Below, one piece after another: positions 46,901 through 60,370 of a stretch of DNA of 64,000 bases; the stretch's first letter is position 1; each line of letters begins with the position of its first letter. The notes under the pieces were generated by a model. It searched no databases. It saw only the letters and a program-made list of their open reading frames with translations, and was not told the DNA's origin. Made by a program: the position numbers and the translations under genes. Source of the DNA: Oscheius onirici (Eukaryota > Nematoda > Chromadorea > Rhabditida > Rhabditidae); assembly GCA_932521025.1 (NCBI GenBank), contig OW051470.1:7488501-7552500 (forward strand), in the 5' to 3' direction.

Positions 46901-47499
46901 GAAATTGACTCTATTAATCTACTTTTAATTGCTCCCAGGTCTTTGTCTGTTAGTGTCTGAAGCTTTTATTAAGGATAAGGAGAGGAATTTTGTACGCAGA
47001 TTAAAATTAGAAGTAACAAGTTTAGACAAGTCAGTTCTGGGAGTTTAGGAAGTGCGAGAACTTTATTTCTGTTTTGGTATTTCCCAAACAGAAACGAACC
47101 GCTGAGTGTTCAGGCCAAAAATACGGAGGGGATACTGAGGTAATTTTAGTCCTTATTTTTCAAAAATCTATCCAATTCCGTTGTGAAATTTTCTAGCCAG
47201 CTTCAAACCAAATAAACTCTTTTATATTTTACGCCGTTTCATTTTTGGATTTCTGTGCTGATTGACAAACACTAGTACTTTATACGAGTTTTATGAGTCC
47301 CAGAACGCTCACTAGTACAGCGACTTGGATGCATCTGAACGAACTTTGCTTTAGGGCCGAAAAATGCAAAAAAAGACCAACCCGGTGCCGGTACAAAGGG
47401 AATGCCCGCTGCTGCGAGCATCTCCTCGCAGACGGCCATCGTGACAGCGACGTTTCCGTTAGGCAGAGACGCATTCCAGGGGACGCTCGTAGCGTCCAT
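43944..47499 (-). CDS. pdfr-1: Class B (secretin-family) GPCR, PDF-receptor type
   Basis: Peptide-hormone receptor signalling mainly through Gs/cAMP; PDFR-1 in C. elegans controls locomotion and arousal states. The ATG (47499) follows a TTTTCAG acceptor by about 14 bases and begins MDATSVPWNASLPNG. The hormone-binding domain has WCNATYDTVLCWPPTPANTS, TLRCPSLKGLDPS and EFIEKRCDETGRWAGK, then CHLSGYWLGRHENDYGPE. TM1-2: VGLGLSLVCLIVSIFIFTYF and RVFRNMLHLHLMVAILMVVI; TM3: PFVCEFMYFLLEYFKTMAF; TM4: GIPLVHTLLWLAVVLI; TM5: PRMLELVVNFFFIINVIRVL; TM6: KSVKAALMLIPLLGIPNI; TM7: YQGLMITIIYCFTNKEVISV, the class B CFTNxEV signature. The tail is Ser/Thr-rich and ends SCRLL. About 12 exons. The family is secure; PDFR rather than another class B receptor is from remembered similarity. 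Confidence 0.8.
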
Positions 47500-50400
47500 C
47501 GTGAAGAGAAGCCTGAAAATGACAAAGTTGTAAAGGAAAAACGTCTCCGGAAAAGAAGAACACGTCTATTCTCTGTGGCAATGCACAGGTATGACGCAAG
47601 TCACTCCCGGAGAATCTAATGAGGTCGGTTTCTTTGCAACAGCTCTAAAGTTCAGGTGGGAGCACGAGCGGATTACGGTAACATCTCTACGTGAAAAATC
47701 TCATCCCTTGGGCTCGAACATTCACGCATCACTGGCCTAGAAAGAGAGAGGATGTGCGGATGAAAATAAGTTTTGAAGGGCTTCAACTAGATGATTAATG
47801 GGACTCATCTTTAGCCTCATTTGGACACACAGAAATTCGTCATTTGGTATACGAGAAGGTTTGGTCATCAAGAACGACAATAATCCGCTCCATGCACAAG
47901 TTACTGTAGTTTAGTTTGGATGTCATATGACAAGAAAATCCGAGGACAAAACCGTCATCGTCAGTCTACTTCTGTCACAGGAATTGGACCCGCCTTGACT
48001 GTCCGAAGAGCCGCTCTCGTCGAAGATTTGATAAAGCGAATAATGGCAAGAAACAAAGCTTGTATCTTCCCAGGAAGGCACGAAATAGACCAAAATGGTT
48101 TCGCCTGTAGAACACGCGAAGTTCATTATGGTACGTTCTGCAAAATTGTGGCTTACACCGAGTCTGCTCAGCAGACTCAATCAAGTGAAATTCTATAAAT
48201 GGAAAGGGCTGCTCTAGCAGCTTTTTCCCGGCTACAAACTTTTCCATTTTGTATTACATTAGCTCATTTGATCATTTGGCAAAAGGCAGAAATAAAACAA
48301 AGATGAAATGGGCTCAAATCGAGTCTAGATGGAGGAGGAAAATCTAGATAAATCCTTCAAACCCAGCCCCAAAAAAAGACGAGAAAGCAGGTTTATAGTT
48401 GACGCCGAGTGCACTTCCTGATGACTAGAAAAATGGACTCATTTAGGCGTTGTCTGAACTGCCCAAGGTTGGAAAACTTTCCTATTAAATGGTCAAAATA
48501 TAGGGAATGTATTGTGAAAGCTAGCCATTCGACTGATAATTGGTATATATTCACGTCGCCGGTCGGCGGAAAACAAAACTATTTCGAGAAAACTACAGTA
48601 TTCTCTTCGTCGGAGGGGCTTCCTCTGATTTTGTTTGTCCGCCTTCTTCTTCTCAAAAGGTTTCCCCTTTTTATTCGGTCTGAGATGCGAAGCGGCAAGT
48701 ACAGGTGAAGACAAGAGTACACTCTAATACCTGAGAGAAAAGGGCGAGTCACGCGAGTAGCTAGAATTAGACTCCTTTTCCCAGAGAGGAGAGAGCAAAA
48801 AGATCTCAAGATGATGCTCATGTGCATGTTTTATGACGGTTCTAATAGCTACCGCAGGCAATTTGGTGCTCGCCCTGTTTTTTTAGCATCTACCGACTGG
48901 GCCAAGGAAAATGTCTGATTTCTATTCTTTTACACACTTTTAAACGAGGCTTTTCGACCGCATTTTTTGTAGAAATCTCGATCTGAATAGGTCCCCAACA
49001 ACTAGGAAGTAGGTAGACAAAATACCAATAAGTCGGATTAAAAGTAAGTGGAAGTGTTCCCAGAACGAAGCACCGTTTGACGAGATCTGAGCTGATCCCC
49101 TCTCTGACTCACACTGATCCCCACTCCCGCTCTCTAATATCCCGTCTCTATTGTCTCATTATCGATGTCTGATCCCTCACGGGACTCTTCAAAAAGGGCT
49201 TAAAGGACACATTCACCAGAAACAGATTGATCTTCTGTTACTACGGTAAAAGACCGGTTGCTCGACTTAGGACGGCGATTTAGGGCCATAATCCGAGCGG
49301 AGGAGGAAGCAAAACGAGCAGAAGACAATAACCCAATTGGTGAGGCAGAGGAGAGAGTTAAAGGAGGAAGAGGCCAGAATCTAATCATAGAGAAGGTAGG
49401 TCACGAGGCGGAGATAATGAGCATCACATAGGTACATCTTTTCGATGGAGACAAACATCAAATGAGACCTTTGATTTTGATCTGCCTTTCTTTCTGAAAA
49501 AGAACCCCGAGGCTAGAAGGGACCCAATTTGGAGACACTTTCCGGAGGCGAAGCCCTGATTTCGACTCCAGCCCAGAATTAATCGAATATGACCCGGAGA
49601 AGGGGTCCATTCTGTTCTTCTAACGATGTTTAGGGCGAGACAGAAATAGCGGGAACGGCGACTGGGACAGAAACAAAAGATCTACTGGTTTTTCGATTTT
49701 CTTGTTCTCCGCTCCACTCTAGGAAAGAGGAAGCCTTTCGTCCTCTCGCTTGAGTCAGTTGAAAGGTTTCATATTCTGTGTCAGTGAGACTCATCAACAA
49801 GTTTCTACCTCTTTTTGAAAAACAGACATCTTCTGAGAAAAGAAGTTGCTCGTTGATCAAACTGGAAATCTACGCCTTTGATTTGATTGAAAACAATTGG
49901 CTCATAATTAGTTTTGAACGCCGTGTTTTTGTTTTTCAGATATTCTAAAATTCAAAAGAGTATCTTCGGCTTCTACCAACCTCATTCTTGGTCTATAAAG
50001 ATTTTTTTTTTAAAAAGTTAGACTGAACACACAAAAGGTACTGGAAATGAAGGGTACATAGAGTCTTCTCGATTTCCTCCTATTTCCTGCCAAACGTCAT
50101 TAAGTCAACCTAGGAAAAATGTTCAAAAATAGGCCAGAAGTAGAGAACACGTCTGATTAAAAAGAAGGGAGCGAGAGCAATTTAGACGATCAGACGTGTT
50201 TCTAAGAGTGGGGGAGGATTGAAGACCGAGGACAAACTCATTTCGGGCCGAAGGAATACTCGCCAACAGCCTGGGGCTTGATTATGAGAGAAGTTTCTTC
50301 CCATTCCGGGAGCCTGGTCGTGGGTCAAATCAATCTCTCTCACTCCGTGTTTACATGAGTTAGACGCCCATAAATAACGGGGGCTGGCTCCGGCGACGAT

Positions 50401-53400
50401 GTCTCTTTCTCCCTCTCACTCTCAGGGCAAAATAGGCCCTTTTATTTAATTAAAGGGAAACCGAGAGGGAAAAGTAGCTGCTGCTGGGACGTCATTCCAT
50501 TCTGAGACTGAATTTGTCTGCAAATCGGAATCGGTGAGGGTGGCGGCACGTCAAGAAAGGGGGAAAGAACAAAGGTTTTGAAGTTCCCTTGTAAATGCAA
50601 AACTTATAAATTCCTTTAAATTTCAAAGCATTTAGTTCTGTGAAACTGTAGAAAGAGGCTAGAACCCTTCTAGGAGGATGCAAGGAGTAATGGGTAAAGA
50701 AACTAGAAACTCCACAAAGTTATAACTGATTTCTGAAGTCCATTTCTAAGACGTAGAGGAATTGGAAAATGTTAATTTGTACACGAAAATGTTCTGAGAC
50801 TGAAGGTGTCTGCAGCTATTCAAAAATCGTCTGACAGTTTAGAATTTTAGTTACGATACAAAAAAGGAACCGTACACATTTGGTCAAAAAAAGGGAAGTC
50901 AGATTGGTCCAGAGCAATTTCTTTTTCCTGTCTTACACTGTTGTTTTTCCGGTATCCTAACTTTGTTTTCTACTAAACCTATAGAGTCGCTGTTCCAAAG
51001 CGAATACAATTTGTCTTTGTAGTCAGAGACCGTATGGTTCAACGAATTGGACACCACTCCCTTTATGCTTTGAATTTCAGAAAAGTTAAACCTCAAAGTA
51101 CGCAGATTGAAAGGAGACGATGTCTAGAGAAGGATTAATAGGACCCCTCAAACCGTCAATTAGTCTTGAGAGGTTGAGAACGATTTTTTCTCCTCTGTCA
51201 TCACTACAGACTATTGAACGGCTAGAGTGTACCTATTCATGTGAATGATCTTCTTAGAAATGCAAAGGGAAGCCGCAGTTTTATTGCAGGACAGAACAAA
51301 GATCTAGGATCTGGTAGTTTTTTTTTCGAAAGTGTCCCTCACTAGTCCCGTCTCCTTCTATATCGATAATGAGATAGAGTTTTTTTTCGAAGTGAGAAAC
51401 CTGCACAAACTGAGAGAAAGCCTTCCCAAGATTGGCCCCGAGGCGGTGAGGGGTCCTCTAATCCAATCCGACAAAAACTTGTCCTGGGGACTCTGGGAAA
51501 GGCACAGATCGTGACTGAATATTTCAGAGCAACCAAGCTAATGAAAGAGCAGAAGATGTCTCTTCCGGGAGGGAACCAACCAGAGTCCCCAAAGTCGTTT
51601 GTCGGCCATTCAGAGCCGTCTGTCATCAATCCGACACCCTTCCAGAAAGTTCAGCCATACTAGCTCACACTGGGGAAGTGGATGAACTTTAAACGGGTGT
51701 AAAGTACGGAACAAGGATTAGCAGAGGATTCTAAGGACCTTTCGTCTGTCTCTCAACTGGAACTTCTGATTCTCATAATTATTGGGAAAACATGAAGTTT
51801 TGCGGATGTGCTGAATGAGACGATTAGGGACGGCAAGTGGCTCCGAATGGATTAGCTCCCTCTCAGTCAGTCTCTTCAAGAGCGGGGTCAGTAGGAAAGG
51901 TGCGAGAAGAGGACGACGAGTATTCAATTATGTTTGAAGGAGGCCCGAGGACCTGGATGTCACTAATCTTCCTATCATACTCCAAAATAAGAAGGCGAGG
52001 GAGGGATTGAGCTGTCACAGCGATTTCCGGAAGTTGATGTGAATGAGAGAGAAAGAGACATAGTTTTATATGAGCTACTGACCATATCAATGGGTCTGCC
52101 AAATGGGTCAGCTTACGTCAAATCAGATCTTTTTTTCAACTGGCGAGACCAGATATGGTAGAGCCATGCCACAGCTTTTTTGCGAGAATTTTCGTAGACG
52201 CCTTCAAACCAAAACGTTCGGTGAATCCCGGGGTTCTGTGACGATTATAGTCTGATAATTTTTACGGGGACATTTCATTCATTTCGAAAACGGTGTACAC
52301 CGAACCACCACAGGAAAATTGAATGTTCAGCCACGGACCCACAGACAGAACTTGTCTTGTATATTGGTGCCATTGGGTCTCAAAACGGATAAAAGCTAAA
52401 TGGTTCTATAAGATCGATTCTCAATAGGTCATTTTATGTGACTGGGAACTCCTCACGTGTATTCACTCCCACCGGTTTACTGTAAAAGATTTTGCTTTCC
52501 GCTCGCCAACAATTAAAAGTTCAGTGTCCTGACCCCATCCTGGAGACGAAAAGATAGATCTAAAGATAGCAAGAAAGAGATAAGTGACGTCAAAGGTTGG
52601 CCTGAAAACAACCGGAGCCCACCCCCTCTCCCCTCGAGGTCAGGGAGCATGTCGATGAAAATAGCTTAAGACAGCCTATAAACATAGACAGAGGATGGCT
52701 CTAATGAATAGAAAATGAGCCTCTTTTGAAGGCGACAGATTCCAATAGGTTCTGCATCGGTTATTCCCGCGCTTCCTCCTACTTAGTCCCAATTGTCTGT
52801 GAAAGCATCCCGAAAAAGAAACTTTTGCACTCACCATTATGAAGTTTGAACGAGGAAGAAGAGGATGAAAAGGGATCTGAAAAAAGCTTCTTGTTTATTA
52901 TGCTATTCTGAGAAGTAATAAAGTTGATTAGGAAAAGAGAGCCGGGAAGGAGCAAATTTATGGGAAGGTGACGTCGTGTTCCTTGGAAAAGTAGTAGGAA
53001 ATAAACGGTAAGAGGTTGAGTAATGAAAAGAACGGTAACAAAGCAAAGAGATAAGAAAATAAGCAAAGAATCTGACATTAGCGCATAGGATTATTGGATA
53101 GTCATAACGAACATGATCTGTTACCTAAAGCTGCTTTGACTGGATTGTTTCTACTGAGAATTACTTGAACTTCTTTGGTCTTTTACTTTTACTTGTCAAA
53201 TTCAAGATTCTAGCTTCCAACCTGTCAAGAGTTATCCGTAAATGAGCTTTATGACAAGTTTTTGTCGAGGCTTGTCTAACAATAAGAATAGCTCTTGACA
53301 GACATCTAGAGCAAGGGACACTATTCAGTAAGACATAGTGCATTAAAGTCACAGACACGAAAATTACTAGCCATTAATCTACTTATCTAAAAGTAATTGG

Positions 53401-56400
53401 ACCCCCTTTGATTGCCAAGAAAAACTAGCTGACGGTCAGAGGAAAGTTGGGAATGAAGAAAGATACGACTCTCTGTCTTACCATAGAACAAAAAGAGAAA
53501 TTGGAAATAGTCAAACCTGTCAGATTCTCAATATGTGCACATGAACTTTCCGAAATTAGATGGAACTGATCCGATAGATTTTACAGATAAGACGACGATC
53601 CGGACACTCACATAAAGCACTTTTCCAAAGTAAAAACGTTCAGAAGGAGCTCTTGTAGTGGAATGGGAAGGAAGTCATGAAGTAGACTGAGTGTGGGAGT
53701 GTCTAATCTCGGCTAACGGCCTCAAAAGAATGCATGAATGTGGTGCCGGGAGGCCTAACAATAAACAAAATGTTACTTTTAGACTAGAGAGTGGAGTAAT
53801 TAGACTTATTGAGAAGAGGCTGAGAGAGGGAGGGAGACTCCAGGATCAATAGACCGACCAACTGTTGAAATGAGAGCTGTCCCGACGTGTCAGAGACATT
53901 GGGAAAACAGGGCTGGTCTCTCTTCCTAAAAGAAAAAAAAACGTCGACAGCTGAATATGGATGGTCTGACGTTATAAGGGATAAGCAGCTTCGGAACTGG
54001 GACGCTCTGATGCTGCTCGATGAACGCCTCTTTAATTATTCCAGGAGACGAATTAGTCACACCCGACAGCCAGAGAGAGCGTGATTTTTGCGGGTTGCGA
54101 AAAAGGACTTCTAACCCAAAAGAGAGTATTAGGGCGTGCATGAATGGTCTTCAATCTTGAACTTACAAGACTTTTTGTTCTTTAGTGTCTGGGAAAAGTA
54201 GAATAAACCGAGCGAACATGTTCATAGTTCTTTGCAGAGCATTGGAATGTCAAAAGAGAAGAAAGTCACAGAAATTAGCTGGAACAAAAAGAGCGAACCG
54301 CTGCTACAAGAACGTAAGCGACTGTTGTACAAGCTGATTGATTGCAGACCTTGATTGTTCAATTATCATCGACTAACGGTGTGTATGAAGTTGTCTTTCG
54401 AACAGTTACACAATATTTAATGCTACCGTTGGAAAGAATGAAAAAGATTGACGTTCCTTCGAAGAGAAATAAACCTTGTTCGGTTGGATCTTTTGTTTTT
54501 TTTGTCTTTTCTTCATCAAAACCGCTCGAAAGTTTCTAGGTAAACTTGGCAAAATGTATGTGTGTCAAGTTCGCCTATGATAACTCTTGACAAATCGTGC
54601 AGATAGAATATCAGTTTTGACCAGTTAAAAACAGTCGGTGGTCCAGAAGCGGTTCAACTTGAGTAAGAACGCTTTACAGTCGAACCGACTGTTAAAATCA
54701 ACAAGAAAAAGATCCTGTAGGTGATCCGAGACTCACTAAAAAGAATTTTCCGCCAATTTTCATGAGATCAAAGACGCCAGCCGAGCGCGGATGTAAAGTT
54801 GTAGAGAAGACATATGCGTGTGTGGCCACTTGTCTTGTTTTGCTCAGAGCCTAGTCCATAAGCCGAGTCTCACAACTTGTTGATCGAACCGACATGAATA
54901 ATTGAATTGGGAGCAGAGTGAGAGTGAAGAAGAGTTCTGTGGTCAAACTGAATGTGTAAAGATTTTTCTTGACCGACACAGCTGTCTCTCTCTCTCCCGT
55001 CTCGACCACCATGAGCCCTTAGCCAGGACGGAAATAGGTGGACCTGATGAGCGGGTGTAAAGAGCTCAGATGAGGTCATTTTTCAGATGTGGACGGGTAC
55101 ATCGAATGGGTGTAATCACAGCTGCGAGACACATAATTGAATGAAAAAAAGAGAGGGTAGAGAAGTGACCTAACTCTCTCTCTGTGTCTCTCTTCCTGGA
55201 TTACGGTAGTTTGTCATGTTGGCGGGAAGACCAACACTTTCCGGGACTAACAAATCAGCTGTGTGGCTCCCGAACGCTGTGCGATCATGAAGAGACGGCT
55301 AATTTGAGATTTTTCTAGAAAAAAATGAGAGGAAATAGAAATGAATTGAGAGAAATCACTGTAGAGACGAGCATCGCTGGCGGAGCCATGAGTGTTGACT
55401 TGACAATCCCGCTGTGTCGCAGTTCTGGGATTGGAATCCTCTTCTTTCCACAGTAGATTCTGGTCTTGGTAGAATCGCTGAGGAGCGCTTGAGGAAGCAC
55501 TCGCACAGCTTGTGAAAATAAAAGCAATCAAGTCAAGTCACAAACCAAGTCAAGCAGCCGTCTACCCGAACAAGAAGACAACTTCAATCAAGAAGATGTC
55601 TTCACGACTCGATCAGGATGTCACCTGCTGGATGAGAAGAAACTGGGCAGCGGTCGAGACCTGAGAGCGGTGAAGGATTCCAAGAAACGACCGTTTCTGC
55701 TTGATACCCCTCGATTCCGTCAAAATAAACTTGTTAAACTTGAGAGAAATTAGCTTTTCCTTCTGCATCTTGAATGGTCAACACGGCTAGAATTTATCAG
55801 GAATTTTGTCTGAGAGTGGACTTTTTTTGAGATCTCTATTTTTCAAAAGTTTCTACGAACAAATGATAGAAGTTTGTGGTCATCAGCAAACATTTCCATT
55901 TTCGTTTATCCTTTACAAAACTTGTCTGACGTCTTTGCTGTGATGCGTGTTATACTCTTTTGCTGAAGCAGAAGATAGCAACGAAAAGCCAGAACCAGTC
56001 AAAAATATGACCTTAAGTCGAAGTGATCTGACTAGTAACTAGTCGAGACAAGTCAGGTTCTATCAAGAGTTTTGTCGAGATTAATGAAAAACAGACCATT
56101 TTAGCACCGCAGGCGCGATGAGGCGTTACTAAAACAATGTCAGTTTCGACTACTTTATAATTATTGACTGGAATCGTATCAACAGCTTGTTCCCCCTCTT
56201 CGATTCCCCATCGAATGCACTAGAATGCTGGGATTTTATTAGACGCGACGTGTCCTGGTAAACAGGGGTCTTTAGAGGAAGAAGGCTCTCAATTCATATA
56301 AGAAGAATCAGAGACTGCCAGAAGTTTCATAACTTTGTTGTTCCTGTGCAATTGAAGTCTATCCATTTCTGGCTGGTTCAAATAGTTACGGTTCGATAAG

Positions 56401-59400
56401 GAAAAAAACTTAAAATAACGATGAAGAGTCGCTTTCTATCAGCTTCGTCTTTTTCGATATGATTTCCGTCAAAAGGACTCGCAAGAGCAGTTGTGTTAGA
56501 TTGAGTGATGAGGAAGGGGCTCCTCTGCACGTCACATCCATCATCGAAAATATTCAACAGGAGTGTCAAGATTAGAGCTGAAGTGGCCAGAAGCAATTTG
56601 TTTTGAGGAGGGATCAAAAAAGAGAGAGAGAGGCAGCTGTTCAAAGAGCTGATGGACAAGTGTCTCTCTCGGTGTTTCTCTAAACAGCATGCTATTCAAG
56701 ATTAATTAGTACGGTGAGGTGCTAAAGGCTAGAAAGAGCTATTCTAGGGCCAGGCGACAATTGAGTTGCTAGAAAAGCGCGAGAGGAGGATGTCCCCTCG
56801 GGAACACTCGACTGCCCCGGGGCAAAAGACATGCTAATTGCTGTATTACATTGGGTGACTTCACGATGAAGCTCAAAATGAAATCAGAGGCTTAGTCTGA
56901 ACTTTTTTTCTGTGGGAAACTGAGAAGTTTTGCTGCGCGGATGGATAGAAAAAGGTCAGCTTAAACTGGTTACTGTAGGGCTTAACTAACCATTCAGAGC
57001 TTATATAGATAAGATCATGACTAAATTTAAAGTAAAACTATTTAACATGCAACTCCGTAAGATCGAGAACGACAAAATTGCATTCCTGTTTTTGCAATAG
57101 ACTTATTTGTTGACTTAATATCTTTCGAGTTCGTGCTCCATTCTCGCTAATCACATTTTAGATAACTGCAGGTTGCAAACGTATGGCTTCCTCCCGTAGG
57201 ATTCTTGAGTCATTTAACCGGGTCGAGTACAAACAGTAAGTCGGCTTTCTGAGTAGGAAAGACTACTTTTGGCATACTGTCAGCGTGAAAGTACCAGTCT
57301 CATACACTTCTTAAACTGTCGTTCATTAACTGGGAGTTTTCAAATAAGTCTTCCTAGTCTGATGTCTTCTAACTTCAGACATTACAATACTTGTCAAGAG
57401 TTATCTCAGATGAACTGGGTAAAAAACCCATACAATTTGTAGTTTTTTTCTGGGAATCTAAACTATTAAAGTTTTATGGTGTCTGTGGTTCTATCGCTGT
57501 TTGTCCGTAACCTCGAACAAGTCAAAACAGTTGGGTTAATTTTAGTTGCATTAGATGGCACTCGTTTGAAACTTTAAAACATTGTCTGGTAGCAGCCAAG
57601 ACTGATGTCTCAGACGAATAGATTGTATAGGAAGATAGTAGAAGTGTCAGTATTTGTCAGTGGTAAGATATCAATAAATGCTAACGAAAAGACCTGGCTC
57701 AGACTGAGCTAATCTATTCAGAGAGAGGCAAAGATGGGACTTGAGATAAAAAGTATCTTTTCAAAGGCGGAGATTAGGGTATCTTCTCGATTCCCGGGCT
57801 TATTTGTCTCCAATTAATTGGTTGCTAAGACTAACGTAACAAAACGGCGACTGGCCAGAAACAGCTATTTTTCAATCGGCTGAACAGTCAGGATTTATGG
57901 CGGGAATAGCTGATCAGGACTGAGTGGGAGAGCGAGGTGTCTCGATTCTCGCTACCCAATTATCCGAGATTCCGGAGAGAGAGGGAGCTGGAAGAGAGAA
58001 GACCAGGAACTTGGAATGGTCCCCAACAATTAGGAGCTGCTTCAAGCGGCGACCAAGCGGAAGGAGCAGCAGCTGCTGTAATTGAAAGAAAGTGGCGCGA
58101 ATTTGAAATAACGGGGCGAGAAACAGAACTAGGGTTCTAATGGGTGGCGGGGGCCGTCATAGCTCTCTCTCTCATCACATACTCGCTCTCTCTCTGAGAA
58201 TAGCAATGGCCGAGGATGAATATTCAGAAGGGACGAGGCGAGAGTGAAGGAACGAGGGCGGAAACAACTTGGTTTTGGGAATAATGAGTGAGGTTCGGAA
58301 AGCGATCTCTGTCTCCATGTCCTTCTGATCTTGCCTCCTACGAACTCTGAGACCTTATCAAAGTAGCCAGACAGTGCCATGACAACAGACACTGTAATTT
58401 CCTGCAAGGATCAGCAGGGAGACAATTGGCAGTTTGTTTTCAAGCACACCCCTAATGTACCCTAGGGAGACCAGAAAACCGAACAAAAACGTGGAGGAGA
58501 GGGCTTAGCTGGGCGTTGATATCCCTTTCATACCAGCTGGGATTACAGAGTCTGGAAGCAATCTAGTTATCTAACAATAAATGATTCCAGATCCTTGAGA
58601 AGAAAGTACCCAGGACCGTAAGATCAATAGTTTTTAGCTTCGAGACCCTTTCAATTTAAGGAATAAACCTGATAAATAGATGCCCAGCTAAAATTCTAAT
58701 TTCCCAATTAATGCGAGATCGATTGTAATAAATGAGTCTCGAACCGTACTTGGTTAGAAATACAAAACAAGCCGGGCCAAGACCCTTGATGGTCATGGTA
58801 GTACTCAGGTCTGACTGACAGCTCAAAGTTTTCTCCTGAGACAAAAAAGTACGAGTTCAAAAGTGAGAAAGGTTTTAAATTCTGAACATGGAATGCCAGA
58901 CAATCCAAAAATAATCCCGATATGTGTGGGATGTGTGATGGGCACACGGCAAGTGAATGGCTTCGAAGTTCTCGCTCCCTCGAGCCCCCTCCCGAATTGG
59001 ATTAGGTTTAGAGGTGGACAACGAGAGTTGTTCGCACTTCTCTCAGAGTACTCTATGCGCCCTCTGCTAATTATTCAGAAAAGAGAGGGAAATACGGTAA
59101 CGTGTATATATTTTAATAAGTGGAGGGAATGAAATCGTTGTTGTCGTGGCGAATTCGGCTGCCGGATGGCTGCCATTCTATTGCGATAGACCCTAGAGAC
59201 ATAAAAGAGAAGAACTGAGGACATGCCGTTCGTCCAAAAGACTGAAATCCGTTTGAAGGGGGAACAGATGTGTGACTGGGACGGGATACTGGGGACGATT
59301 GGCTTCGTTTCAGAGCTATCTCGTCGTATTGGAGAATCCGAAAGAATAAAAGAGCATAATAAGAACAGAAACTGGAAACAGAGCTAGACAGACAGGAAGA

Positions 59401-60370
59401 CAGGGCAGATCGTAATCAGCCTGTCTGGTAGTCTACATTCCCACTTTCCGCTCCATTATTTCCTTGTCCCTCAGTTCGTGTCAGTCTGTTCCCAAAAGCT
59501 GCCAATCTTACTCTATCTCTGTAGTTTGTGAAACTACCAACAAGTTCATGTTCCCTCCCTGTCAATCCATCACTGTAAGTCTATTCTTTTTTGAAAGCTA
59601 TCAAAACTGAAGCAAAGTATCGCAGCAATTGAATCCCAAACTGACTAATTGCACTTGATGTTGTAAAGATTTTTTTTTCAAAACAAAACAACAAACTTTA
59701 TCGAATCTTCACAATGTTCCCCCTCTTTATTGCGAATTAAAACTTCCGATAAAAATAAAAATTGGCAAGTCTTTTTTAGTTTGGTTTTGGAAGTTTAGTT
59801 AAATGCGGTCCAAGCTCGGAAAAGACAGTTCAAATAGTTCATAAGGAACATTAACCTCACCCTCATTTCTAGAAGGTTCAATTCCTTTTTCTTTGATTAC
59901 TGAGGCAGTGAATTTTTTCTTTTTTTTTCTAAGGCAGTGGAATTGCAGGTTTCATGCAAAGAATAATGGGGGTTTGGTGCTCAAACCGAGTAAAAAGATG
60001 ACACGGATTCCGAGTTGCTATGTGGGAATAGAGTGGACATGGAACCATCATCAAGGGATATGGATATGGAGACACACGGCTCTCGAGCCAATTAGAGGAC
60101 AAATCAGGCGACACGAGGAGAGAGATAGCTCAGATTGTGTTAGGTTGCGAACCGAGGACAACAAATTGAGACAAGTCGGAGCGGAAAGAACGGAGATTTG
60201 TCTACGATGACGAGTAGTGCTCGTATTACGCGCAAGAGAACATATTAATAGCAACCAAAGGAGGCTTGGATTTCATATTCAGATTTATTTATAAGAAGGA
60301 GAGAGAGACATAATTATCACGATTCGCATTGAGCATATGTGTGTACATGGGTTGGGAAAGATCAAATCTA
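47500..60370. other. 12.9-kb gene-free region
   Basis: Bounded on the left by the class B receptor start and on the right by the end of the Patched-related gene, both on the minus strand. Open frames are short, overlap across frames (for example 47920-48250 on both strands) and lack coherent splice chains. The plus strand is purine-rich. I see repeat fragments at about 57.48 kb (GGTGTCTGTGGTTCTATCGC) and 59.59-59.77 kb, scattered TCAAGAGTTATC motifs (53.22, 57.39 kb) and an inverted repeat CCCTTTTATTTAATTAAAGG at about 50.44 kb. It may hold distal enhancers, ncRNAs or exons I cannot recognise. Confidence 0.5.
59590..59770. repeat. Fragment of the dispersed repeat family
   Basis: AAACTGAAGCAAAGTAT and TCCCAAACTGACTAATTGC match, in reverse complement, sequence at about 20.52-20.59 kb. 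A similar TCCCAAAACTGACTAATTGC lies in the receptor intron at about 43.03 kb. The GCGAATTAAAACTTCCGATA segment resembles the AATTAAAGCTTCCGACAG end of copies 1 and 2. Confidence 0.65.

Noticed and set aside
47920..48250. 92-codon plus-strand frame starting MSYDKKIRGQ
   Set aside because: Frames of similar length overlap it on the minus strand, there is no splice context or recognisable composition, and it lies in a gene-free region.
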